A DNA stretch of 64,000 bases, from assembly GCA_963170055.1 (NCBI GenBank), contig CAUJGJ010000001.1, positions 1,718,501 to 1,782,500 on the forward strand. The letters run 5' to 3'. Positions 12,287 to 22,687 of the stretch are shown here, in pieces. The notes under the pieces were generated by a model. The model did no database searches, was not told where the DNA came from, and saw only the letters and a list, made by a program, of their open reading frames with translations. This DNA comes from Halisarca cf. caerulea (taxonomy: Eukaryota > Porifera > Demospongiae > Chondrillida > Halisarcidae). The stretch's first letter is position 1, and each line of letters opens with the position of its first letter. The position numbers and the translations under genes were made by a program.

Positions 12287-15209
12287 TTAAAAAATAATTT
12301 GAATCATTATACATGTACAAGGAAAGAAAACAGAAAAAGACATGAAATCTATGCAAGCTAAATTTAACATGCAACCTAAACAAATTACAGCATGAAAGAA
12401 AAAAGGATTTACCATTACAACATGACAAAATGGCTTCAGCATTGTATCTTTGAATAATAATACTAATCCTCTGACACATGTATGTGAACAATTGGGAATC
12501 TGATGTTTTCATCTTGGTGAGATGGCCTAACTCCTTCAAGAAGGCCAAGGCTTCATCTCCGAATATATATATATGTATCCCACTGCGTGGGCGGTTTCCA
12601 TTATCTTCAAAGAGACCGCCTTGGGTATATTCGCAATATACCAGGGTATATCAATGACCCCAATTCATATACCCTGTTTTTTAAGTGACGATAATTGATA
12701 ACTGCCTTGTCAGCAGAATGATGCAACAGCAGCACACCTGCTGTACGTACAATGTACACTAAACCTACGAAGTTCTTTTTTGTTCTTTTTTTTTACGAAC
12801 GTTTCTGTCTACATGTATCGTTTCAGACCCCATTGCGGCTTTTGCAGTCTTTTAGGAGAGTAGTAGTCCTCCCAACTGAGCAATCGCCAATTTTTCTAAC
12901 CCTTCGACGATGACCGTCACGGATAAAGACGAAACAAACTTTTAGAAAGGAACATGTGCTCCTAGACTAGGAAGGTTTGTTTTCACGGTAGAGTATTTTT
13001 GTAGTTCCTTGAAGCTGTCTTCTCTTGTATTAAGTTAAAAGCGTTCTCTTCGGATTTGCAGCCCATACGTATCCAGTATACGGCGTAGACGCAAGGTTTG
13101 TCGCTGAAATGGAAAGTTACAAAGCTAATAATCGTCGTTCGGCTTTAATTAAACACCAAAGTACCTTCTTCTGAGTAATACATTAGCCAAGTTCTCTAAC
13201 AAAATTAATAGGTATAATCTATACATTGGCACAATATCTACTGTATACCATATAAGTGCTAATTTTTGCGGGGCTTCATTTTCGCGGATTTCGCAAATTT
13301 CGTGAATTAGCCTGCATTCGCAAAAATTCAATGGCAAATATTTGGTTGGATACATAGTCAATTTGTCTAATATATAGTAGGGACTGGTCCATTTGCAAAA
13401 TTAAAATTGCAAAATGCAGCCAAGTTCTTCCATTCACAAAATATATACCCCGCAAAAATTAGTGCCTATACGTATACAGTGGAATCTCCAAATAAAGGAC
13501 ACTTTGGGACAATCATTTTGTCCTCTGTAAGAAAGGTGTCCTTAATTGGGAAATCCAAAATGTATTGGAACAATAGGGAGAAAACATTTTGGGACCTCAA
13601 GCTGTGTCCTTTGTAGAGAGATTGTCCTTATTTCAGAGCGTCCACTATCGGAGATTCCACTGTATACAGTATACTGCATGCACATTGTACTATTTTTATA
13701 GTCTGATACTGTATACTACACAGACTGAGTCATCGGACACAATAATTGATTCACACGATCCTCATGGGAATAGACATACACTTGCATAAGTGTGACCATG
13801 CATAGCTGGTAGGTGAGTGATGAATTCTTACTGGCTGGTGTATAACTCCTTGACACGGGATAAAGTCTGCCAAAAATTCCCATTATTGGGGTACGTAAAG
13901 GTAATAAGCATCATGTACATATGAGGGCTATCACAGAGCTTTGAACAGTAAGTGGTGCACATTTACAAAACATTAAAAGTGAAGGTCACCCCATATAATT
14001 AATAAATGTTATAAGAGCTATCATTTCCCACTCTTATACGTAGGGACACTTGTCATTGGTATAGCAGTTGGAGCATCAGCTGGTCTACTCCTTGTCATCA
14101 TCATAATATTGATAGCTGTGGTAGGGTGTCTGCTCTGCTGCAAACATAAGCAGACGAAGAAACAGCCTCCACCAGCATATTACAGTGCAGTTGGACCAGT
14201 AGATATACAGAAATCAGAAGAGAGGAAGCAAAGCCAACAAGCTGTTGTCATAGTAAACACTGACAGTAATTCAGCATACATGTATGCTGAAATTCAGGGA
14301 GCTGGAGAAAAGTACAACACAGATCCTGCACTGGAGAAGGACGACATTGTCATCGGAAATGAACAAGTACTAAAGACAAAGAAGGAGGAATCACCTCCTG
14401 GTAGTAGGAAAGAGCATGCTGTCCATAGGAAAGAGCATGAATATGCAGATGTGGGAACAAAAATGGAGGATGAAATGAGTACAAACCAACCAGCCAAGAG
14501 CACCGCCTTTGCTGGCCATGAGCTTGAAGATGGCTATACAACTATCCAAGACAGAGAGAATGACGCTGAATACAGTGAGGTTGGCACATCCCTTGCCAGC
14601 AACAACGGCAAACAGAAGGAACAGCCACCAGACTACCCCACTCAAGGTGCATACACCCAACCACAAAAGCCACCAGAAGCTGTGAAGGACAATACCAAAG
14701 AGGATGGCTATGACAAAATACCAGAACCCCCTCCTCCCAGTACAGGTAGCACCAAAACGGATAGCAGTCCCCCACCTCTTCATGCTGGCTATGAACCTAT
14801 TGACACAGATCCGGTCCCCCTCAGTGCTACTGGTGACTATGAAGAAATAGGATATTCGACAGTAAAAGATGAACAACAAGAATACCCACCCAACTACAAA
14901 GAGGAAGAACTCTACACAGTGCCAGTCACACATAAAGAAGCAAATGCCACACCAGAAGGTCCAACAGACACTAACACAGACATCCAAACTCCCAACATGG
15001 ACACCCAAACTCCCAATGCAGACACCCAAACTCCCAACGCAGACACCCAAACTCCCAACATGGATGACCTCTACACACAGCCTGATGTGTCTATGAAGAC
15101 GAGGAACAAGCCTAAAGCAGACAGATTCTCAGACTACCAGCCAACCATTCCATCCTTTGACCCAGAGCTCCTGTACACAGTCCCAGACAAGAAAAACACA
15201 CCAAATTAA
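7470..15209 (+). CDS. Ig2-FN3(2) single-pass receptor, copy 2, long tyrosine-rich tail
   Basis: Exons 7470-7536, 7608-7628, 8157-8471, 8875-9180, 9945-10244, 10334-10636 (or 10627), 11086-11178 and 14044-15209, all internal junctions phase 1, join to about 856 residues. The signal exon ends in a hydrophobic run (CLVVLIAVTG). Ig1 (about 23-127) and Ig2 (128-229) are almost identical to copy 1; FN3 domains follow at 230-329 and 330-430; a short Thr/Pro stalk; then a membrane segment (about 464-488, VGASAGLLLVIIIILIAV) and a tail of about 365 residues. Tail tyrosine sites include YMYAEI, GYTTI, EYSEV, GYDKI, GYEPI, DYEEIGYSTV, LYTVP, LYTQPD and a C-terminal LLYTVPDK. Only one stalk exon was found. 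The last intron (11179-14043) is filled with MITEs. Two acceptors are NAGNAG tandems (7604/7607 and 9944/9947). Role as for copy 1: a surface receptor likely to recruit SH2 proteins when phosphorylated (inference). Confidence 0.85.
11621..11799. mobile_element. MITE, TACAGTCAAACTTG ends
   Basis: The left end TACAGTCAAACTTGTTTACA and the right end AACCAAGTTTGACTGTA are inverted repeats; the inside repeats TTGTTGTAA words. TA flanks and CAGT ends place it with the pogo-like MITEs of this window. It lies in the last intron of receptor copy 2. Confidence 0.8.
11897..12240. mobile_element. Foldback element, copy 1
   Basis: Two long arms are inverted copies: GGTTTACGAAGAATTTTTAT...CAGCTTTGTATTTTT against AAAAATACAAAGCTGAAGGA...TTCGTAAACC. 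A related copy lies at 28448-28684; both are followed by TA-rich tracts. Non-coding, within the last intron of receptor copy 2. Confidence 0.7.
12241..12286. repeat. (TA)n microsatellite
   Basis: Uninterrupted AT dinucleotides directly after the foldback element. Confidence 0.95.
13243..13476. mobile_element. MITE, GCACTAATTTTTGCGGGG ends
   Basis: The left end GTGCTAATTTTTGCGGGG is mirrored by CCCCGCAAAAATTAGTGC on the right, with outer GTATAC half-sites. About 230 bp, non-coding, directly abutting the next element at a shared TATACAGT. Confidence 0.8.
13475..13664. mobile_element. MITE, TACAGTGGAATCTCC perfect ends
   Basis: A perfect 15-bp terminal inverted repeat (TACAGTGGAATCTCC and GGAGATTCCACTGTA) encloses AAAGGACAC and GTCCTTTGTAGAGAG words that recur at 6953-7151 and 55325-55530. 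Confidence 0.9.
14986..15063 (+). repeat. 21-nt coding tandem repeat in the tail of copy 2
   Basis: Four copies of a CCCAACATGGACACCCAAACT-type unit encode (M/A)DTQTPN repeats just before the LYTQPD site. The unit length of 21 keeps the frame, so copy number could vary without harm. Confidence 0.9.
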
Positions 15210-15656
15210 GAAAGAATCTTAAGAACCAGACACAACTACACCATGGGACAAAGGATGCACACACTAGCATAAAACATTACCACGGACGAACATGAACCTG
15301 AACAGAAAGGGCTCACTGCATGTTCTTGCAAACTACAATAGTGGAAATACTGTATACATCACTTGAGAGATTTAGAATATTTTGAAACTTGCCAAGTATT
15401 AATTTATGTATGTAAATTTTGCCACTACCAAGTTGTGCAAAGTAGTATAACATATGGTATTTATGCAGTATTTAGCTTTTTACTGTTTTATGTATGCTCT
15501 AATTATCTCATGCAATAGTGATAACTAGAATTGAATATGACAATGAAACAGTAATTTTGAACCAACATAAATAGTCATTTTTACAGCAGCAGATGGCATC
15601 ACATTAAAACAAAAGTCAAGCTTGCTTAGTACGCGTAGGTGCGAACCTTGGGTATA
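15210..15656. other. 3' flank of receptor copy 2
   Basis: Probable 3' UTR and downstream flank. There is no AATAAA close to the stop; an ATTAAA variant lies at about 15603-15608. No gene seen. Confidence 0.35.
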
Positions 15657-16224
15657 TACCGTATGTCAGGAAATTTTCGCGGCTAATAAATTTCGTGGTT
15701 TTCGCAGTTGGACAGGATCCACGAAATTATTCATCCACGAACTTTAATGAAAAAAATGGCTGCTGACGGGATTGTGTACCACTTTTGCTCATAGGATTTG
15801 TTCGAATGCAAGGATTAATTATATACGTACAGTAATGTAATTTGCTTGGATTCTTAGTTTGACTTTTCCTTGGGTTCGATTTGTTAAGCTTAAGGAACTT
15901 AGTCACGTATGAATCTGCGCCAGTAGTCCTCAAGCTTCCACGACGTTAACAAAGACAAAGAATCACCGAAATGACTCTAGTTCACCTTCTAGATTTGTAG
16001 TTTCATTCTTAGATTAAAATAATAACTATACCTATAGGATTAGCAAGTTAAGACACAATTTTGTTCATTAGGAGAGACAAGCGCTTGGAAAACAAGAGAG
16101 GATTTATTGTTGCACAATCTCCAACCAGAGACAGCAAAATTTTTTATCCACGAAAATTTATGACCCCCAAAAATAAAGCTAGCCGCGAAATTTTTGTACC
16201 GCGAAAATTTCCTGACGTACGGTA
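15657..16224. mobile_element. MITE, TACCGTACGTCAGGAAATTT ends (copy 1)
   Basis: The left end TACCGTATGTCAGGAAATTT and right end AAATTTCCTGACGTACGGTA form inverted repeats flanked by TA. The interior (CCACGAAATTATTCATCCAC, AATGGCTGC) is shared with the copy at 30742-31297. About 565 bp; no intact transposase frame. Confidence 0.85.
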
Positions 16225-16507
16225 ACACATACACACAGTGTTCTCACCAGTCCCTTTAAGCAGGGTGGGCCACCCTCCTTGAATTTTGGCTTAGACCATT
16301 TTTCTACTTAAAGTAGAGTCATTCTTTCCTTATTCAGAGACTGAGTGGATAGATTAGCTAATACTGGCACTGTGCATATCATATATTCTGAGCAAATTCC
16401 CACTTCACAAGACTTTTACAAATGCATAGGAGTAGCTCAGTGCTATAATAGAAGTGAACCAGGATAATGGCAGCTGTGCACTAGACTACTACTGGCTTAC
16501 GCAAATG

Positions 16508-16632
16508 CCACTTGGTCCATAGTATAAGGTATCAAACCACTGCTGAATGAATACATATTGCCCTTCACAATGTACAGGGCAATGTGTATTCATTCAGCAG
16601 TAGTTTGGTACCTTATACTGTGGATCAAGGGC
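16508..16632. mobile_element. Foldback element (long inverted repeat)
   Basis: Arms of roughly 55 bp (TGCTGAATGAATACATATTG on the left, CAATGTGTATTCATTCAGCA on the right) are separated by about 12 nt. The arms continue outward through GGTATCAAACCAC/GTTTGGTACC and GGTCCATAGTATAAGG/CCTTATACTGTGGATC. Confidence 0.85.
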
Positions 16633-17847
16633 ACACTAAACATGTATACTGTGTAGGTAGTATATATGTAACAGTATGCATTATCAGTGTTGATTTCAGT
16701 AGTATGGTACGTAAGATACCGATTATGTAATTGGAGAATATGGTGGCTTGGAACAGAAATAAAAATCAACCTCAAAATTGGTGAAAAGGGTAGCTACCAG
16801 TGAACCAATTAGCCTGAACTTTAAAAACCACTGGCTTCCAACACAAATTCGAATTTTTCCTACATACAGTATCTCTTCACCTTAAATGACACAGTCATTT
16901 TCCAAATTAGCCCATTTAGAGATGCCCTATCTTCCACTTACATTAGTGATTGTTGAGCACAATTTTATGGCAGATATCATTGCAGTTCGATGTAAACATA
17001 GACACAATTACTTGAACAACAAAATACGTATCCCATTCCTTGATTTGCATAATTATGCTTTACATGCAGAGTGTTAGTTGTCACTGACTTAGTTGTCACC
17101 AAGTTAGTATGCAATGTGGCACACAATTAACTCAACACACACCCTCAGGAATGATCTCGAGTAATTCCTATTTATATTATCCACAATGACTACCACGCTA
17201 ACACACACAGGATGCATACACAGGTGAATGATGTTGCGTTTCTGTATTATGCGATTGCTTGACTCAGTTCACATGAATGCCCTCTATATGTCATAGTTAC
17301 CATCGTGATATGACATTAAAATTTAACATATCAATGTGGATGGATGCTGCAAATCATAATAGCTATTTTTAACACACAACAAATGTTCTCATGGAGTAGA
17401 ATACATAAAGATAACACATGGCATACAGGGTTTCATGAAGGGGGTGGGGGGTGGGGGGGACATGGGGGGACTTGCCTTCCTTGGAAGGGAGGTACAGTCT
17501 TCCTACGCAAAATGATACCTTTGCCTTCCTTGCTGTTCACAAGAATACCCCCCCCCCCCCCGAGTCTCATTTCCAGACCCAGCTCCACCATTCTATCTCC
17601 CCCGTGCCACACATATAAACCCTAATTTCTCCAACAGGTTCTAAGTTGGTCCATGGTAAAGTAAACCGTAAGGTATCCTCACAAGGCTGCTAGCACTCCT
17701 GCAATGTATGCTCACCTTTCAAGTGCATCAACAGGCTACAACACCAGCTCACCTATGGAGAAAATGAAATCAATACAGTAGGATAAAATATTCAAAAAGC
17801 TACTGCAAGCGTACAAAATATTATATAAATTATTATTATATTCAACA

Positions 17848-18009
17848 CAGTATAACCTCTCTAATCGAGTCACTTTGGGACCAGAAGCATTTGGCCAGAT
17901 TAGAGAAGTATATTCCAATATATATGGGTGATTTTTGGGATCAAACCATATGGCCAGTTTAGCTGGTGTGATCGATTTCAAAAGGTTCAGATTATAGAGC
18001 AGTTTCACC
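17848..18009. mobile_element. MITE, CAGT-ended 'TTGGCCAG' family (copy 1)
   Basis: It starts CAGTATAACCTCTCTAATCG and carries TTTGGGACCA, GGCCAGATTAGAGA and GGCCAGTTTAG words, ending TATAGAGCAGTTTCACC. The same words recur at 22999-23178, 44621-44801 and 55700-55887. Confidence 0.7.
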
Positions 18010-18357
18010 ACAGATTCACTGCATGCATACTATGTACATTAATATGTCATACAAATCAATACCTACATATGAACACGAAAAACTTTTGGAGTGTTAGGCT
18101 TCCTAGAATGGTACTTAAGGCTATTTAGACCACTCAAACAGGTACAGTATGAGAATGCACAGATTGCCACTGTAGCTGTGCATATACATATTATGTTCCA
18201 GAATAAAGTTTGAAGGTTGAGGGGGGGGGGGAACAAGCGGTCTTGCGGCCTTCTTACCCATTACCCCTCCCACTAAAATGACCTCTGTCTAATGATACAT
18301 ACAGTAAGTTGTAAAGTAAATACTCTTTGCCAACAACACACAAACAAACAGGTGCAC

Positions 18358-18369
18358 AACACACACACA

Positions 18370-18422
<53 letters not shown>

Positions 18423-18443
18423 ACACACACACATACACACACA

Positions 18444-18499
<56 letters not shown>

Positions 18500-18513
18500 A
18501 ACACATACACACG
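18358..18513. repeat. (CA)n microsatellite
   Basis: About 155 bp of CA with occasional TA and GA interruptions. Confidence 0.95.
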
Positions 18514-19423
18514 CTACTAATGTTCGTATGCAGAAGACACACATCAAATTCTACAATACTGATTAAAGACATGCAGGTAGCCATACTACATGCGTGTGAC
18601 ACAAGCGTCAAATATTACTTGTGTAAGTAAAAATGGCGACATGCTAATAGCCGAGTATTTTCAACATGCAATGATAAATCGTATGTTAAGTGTTATTTTA
18701 GAGAGCAAATTGATGGTTTAATGTAAGAGTGAAGTCCTGGATACTACAATGGTATCAACTCATGGAGAATATCCTAAGGCCACGCCCAATTCAACTGAAG
18801 ATTATTAGTATCAGATAGTTTGTCATCTCCTCCCAGATGCTCATACAAGGAATGGCCTATTTTACGGGTTATCTTCGGAAATCAACCACTTCAATACTTA
18901 TCTCACAAGCCTTGCAGGTAAGAATGTGTACATGAATGGCTAGACCCTCCTTAACATTTTCTAGTTACTTTGCAGTACTCTACCACCCATCGCTACTGTA
19001 CATGCGTATGTCCACTATTGTTGTGCTGTATGTATGCGTAGTGTGCACAATGATGTAAGCATAGATAGTGAAAAACCAAGTGCCTAAGTAAGCTCTCAGA
19101 GGCACTACTGGCACTGTTTTCTTCTTTTTAGCCTCCCCACCTGGGATCTGCTGCTTACACATGGTTGCTCTATTTTTAAAAGGAGTCCAATTTGTAAGAT
19201 TGAGCATGGTACCACAATAGCATTGTCCTTTAAGCTTTACGACAACCTGTGATCTTCCTGCAAGGCTGAATGCCATGTTTCATATTGGCTTGGTTTGTTT
19301 TACTAGTGTCTTTAGATTTCAGCCACTTCATCGCTATTTCGTCAACTTTTCGAGGAATTATTCACTCGATTGCTCACATCTGAACTAGACTATACTATTA
19401 TACCTTCGACTTCATAGGGTGTT

Positions 19424-20271
19424 ACAGGGTTTCATTTAAGGGGGAGGGGGCATTCGCCCCCCTTGCCAGAGTCTCTTCCCCCACCCCCCACCCCCCTTGG
19501 AAATTAGGTGAGCCTATTTATATTCAAAGAGGTAAATTGAATACAGAATTGAACTCAACACAAATAAGGAATATAAAAGGAGAATGTAGTGTTCTAGAAA
19601 CCCAAACAGCTGTTCTTCTACCTTTTCTGTTCCACATATCTACAGTCTCTTCAAGGTCAAAGAGTAATTAGCATCTTTTGTGCCAACAATCTTAGTCAGC
19701 ATCAGATCTAATAGGTGCAAGTGTTATAGGGGTGTACTTCTCCAAAGTACCCTATCAGAACCATTGGTCCATAGGCAGGGTTCAGTCCAGTGGGGGAAGG
19801 GGGGGGGGGGGGGGGAGCTTCCACCCCAGACCCCTCTAACTATATATGTACCCCTACGACACTACGATGTACATATCCGCACATCCTTACATCACTGCAC
19901 TGCATGTGTTTTTTATAGACATTAGGATACCACGTCCATATAAAACTACCGGCATGTCTTGCACAGCAGACATGAACTGTGATACTGAAGCTTACCCCCA
20001 AAAAGTTAATCCTAGATAGAACCCTGATATTATACGTAGGTGCTGAGAGTCAGATCAGCACCAGAAATCTGGTCATTTCATCATGTCATTTGAGAACCAC
20101 AAATGAGTCTGAAAATACACCTCTTAGGGTATAAATTCAAAAATTTCATGGGGGAGCATGCCCCCCAGACCCCCCTAGAAGGCGTGCTATCGCACACACT
20201 CCTTTCGTCCCCCATTTTTTCAGAAGTATTGTTTTGCCCCCTATGCCCATTTTTCTAAATGAAACCCTGTG
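19424..20271. mobile_element. Putative element with ACAGGGTTTCATTTA ends
   Basis: The left end ACAGGGTTTCATTTAAGGGG and the right end TAAATGAAACCCTGTG are inverted repeats. G-rich and C-rich tracts lie just inside both ends. Related G-rich 'cagggtttcat' fragments occur at about 17427 and 39776. No coding frame recognised. Confidence 0.55.
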
Positions 20272-20463
20272 TTCATTTACGTGTATTTTTACTCATACAA
20301 GTACACACGAACCATCTGCATGTCACACACGAGTTCCTGGTTACCTATCTTTAATCAGTACAGTGAAATATCACCGGTGGAGGGGAGTCAACACTACATA
20401 ATTCTTCATATCAACACAATGGAGGACCACCACCACTAGAGTTTGTATGCCAGGTGAACTAGA

Positions 20464-21436
20464 CTGTAGGAACAGTGGATGCGTGTACAGTGGATGGGTA
20501 GGAACAGTGAGTGGGTAGGGGCATATTTTAGCACAGCCAACACAATTTCACTTGGTCATTTTTGGGAACATCTGTCCCTGAGTATTCTCATACAGCCAGC
20601 CCCTTTTCCTGTTCTATTCACTTCTATTTGAGGGAACAGAAGTCAAAAAAGGGAAATTAAAGAAGTTGGCTATGCCAGACTAATCCTTAGAATGATTGAA
20701 CAACATTGGGTTGGCTACACTAGACTAGCAGAGACAGTTGATGAGTACTAGGAAAAGTACGTGGGTAGATGAGAACAGTGGGTGGATGAGAACAGAGGGT
20801 GGATGGGAGCAGAGGGTGGATGGGAGCAGAGGGTGGATGGGAACAGAGGGTGGATGGGAGCAGAGGGTGGATGGGTGAGTAGGAACAGTGGGTGGATGGG
20901 AACAGAGGGTAGATCAACACAGGGGGGATGGGAACAGTGAGTGAGTAGGATCAGTGGGTGGATAAGAACAGAGGGTAGATGGGAGCAGAGGGTGGATGGG
21001 AGCAGAGGGTGGATGGGTGAGTAGGAATAGTGGGTGGATGGGAACACAGGGTGGATGGGTGAGTAGGAATAGTGGGTGGATGGGAACACAGGGTGGATGG
21101 GAACAGTGAGTGTGTAGGAACAGTGGGTGGGTAGGAATGGAGGGTGGATGGGAACAGTGGGTGGGTGGGAATGGAGGGTGGGTGGGAACAGTGAGTGTGT
21201 AGGAACAGTGGGTGGGGGGAAGGAGGGTGGGGGAAGGAGGGTGGATGGGAACAGAGGGTGATAGGAACAGAGGGTGAGTGGGAACGGAGGTGGATGGGAA
21301 CAGTGGTAGGGTGGGAATAGTGGGTTGGGAACAGTGGGTGAGTGGGAAAGGTGGGTGGATGGGAACAGTGGATGGGTGGGAACGGAGGGTAGATGGGAAT
21401 GGTGGGTGGGTGAGAAAAGGGGTGGGTGGAAACAGG
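20464..21436. repeat. Minisatellite, GGGTGGATGGGAACAGAG-type unit
   Basis: Nearly 1 kb of imperfect repeats of about 18 bp (GGGTGGATGGGAACAGTG, GGGTGAGTAGGAACAGTG and similar). Two copies of a GGTGGAGGGGAGTCAACACT-containing segment flank it at about 20371-20440 and 21520-21590. The His/Pro/Ser-rich open frame on the minus strand is the translation of this array. Confidence 0.9.
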
Positions 21437-22687
21437 CTGGGGGTTAGGACGTACTGCTGGAGGAGACCGTTACCCCTAACAACACTCAACTACAGCAGAC
21501 ACACACACCTAACACCACACCAGTGGAGGGGAGTCAACACTACACAACTCTTAACACCAACACAATGGAGGACCATCACTACCAGAGACCACATGTAATA
21601 AACACTGCATGCACCTTCCATGGTAGGTCATGTGCATAGAATCTCAAAAGCCACTGCTTCAATCTGTCTCAGCTACAAGCATACAAGTTCCATATGCAGT
21701 ATCACAATGCAACAGGCACTGTCTTGATACAGAAGTCAGGGTCACTTGCCCATGGTAAACTGATCCATGGGCTAACTCAATGAATTTAATGCATGTCAGA
21801 ATAAGGACTACCTGCCTTTGGACCACAACCACCCACACTTGAACAGCTGGTCTCACCATAGTAGGGAGGTGGTATTATGGAGTTTGCACTGTAGTGCATG
21901 GAGCATGCACACACTCTAAAACACTCAACAAAGGCCATACCAACAGGCACATAAGCTTTGTACAAGGTGTACACATCACATTCCAGCTTGTACATACGTA
22001 TCCCATGTTCTACAGCATATGTAGAATACAGATTGAATGTATAAACACCCTCAAAATCTGGTTGGGTGCAAGCTTATACCTACCAAAGCCTTCCACATCA
22101 CTGACATGAAGCTTGAGATTCCCATTCCAACTTCAAATTTCAAACTAGACCATACACTGCAGACAACACATTTGTTCATGAAATCATTCACCTGGTATTT
22201 ACCACAGCACATGGCACACTACGTATACATACATACCAGATATGGTAATGGAACAAAGTGCTTGCTCTACACACAACTACTCGGCATTGTGAGCAGAAAT
22301 TACGAAAAACACCAGATCCCATTGTGAAACTATGTCAGGTGGCCATATCTATACTGAAACTGATACAGAAAAATCAAGTTTTCAGTACCCTCAAATTAAA
22401 TCAACACCTTAAGCCCCATTGTTGTCCATTTAACTCAATAAATAGAAGTCGTAGGAATTGTGTAAACATGGAAAAGCATAATACTATTATGAGTACTGTA
22501 TTAGTGCTCACATGCACAATGTAAGGACATGGGCAGCCTTACAGGTCCCAACTGACCATTATAGGGGAGTTACCCACTCCACCTCCCCCACTTGTGGTCA
22601 GTCAAATATGCCAGTTCACCAAAACTGGGACCCAAAGAGAATATTCATAAGCTGCCTACACAAACACTCCAGGTGATCAACAGGAAA

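Larger units (their letters stand above)
16225..22687. other. Long intergenic region between receptor copies 2 and 3
   Basis: I find no supportable gene. It contains a foldback (16508-16632), a CAGT-ended MITE (17848-18009), a CA tract, a GGGTTTCAT-ended element (19424-20271), a large minisatellite (20464-21436) and unclassified sequence (18600-19400, 21600-22680). The open frames here are repeat-derived or lack splice or domain support. The last few hundred bases should include the promoter of receptor copy 3. Confidence 0.5.

Noticed and set aside
14391..15050. 219-codon minus-strand frame opposite the tail of receptor copy 2
   Set aside because: Antisense shadow of the Pro/Thr/Glu-rich tail, with no recognisable domain.
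18254..18630. Long Cys-Val and Thr-His open frames over CA/GT tracts (also at 5202, 27294, 38810, 42172, 57650, 62875)
   Set aside because: They are translations of dinucleotide repeats in all frames, without splice or domain support.
20720..21489. Pro/Ser/His-rich minus-strand frames of up to 191 codons
   Set aside because: They translate the 18-bp-type minisatellite; frame shifts follow the repeat variants.
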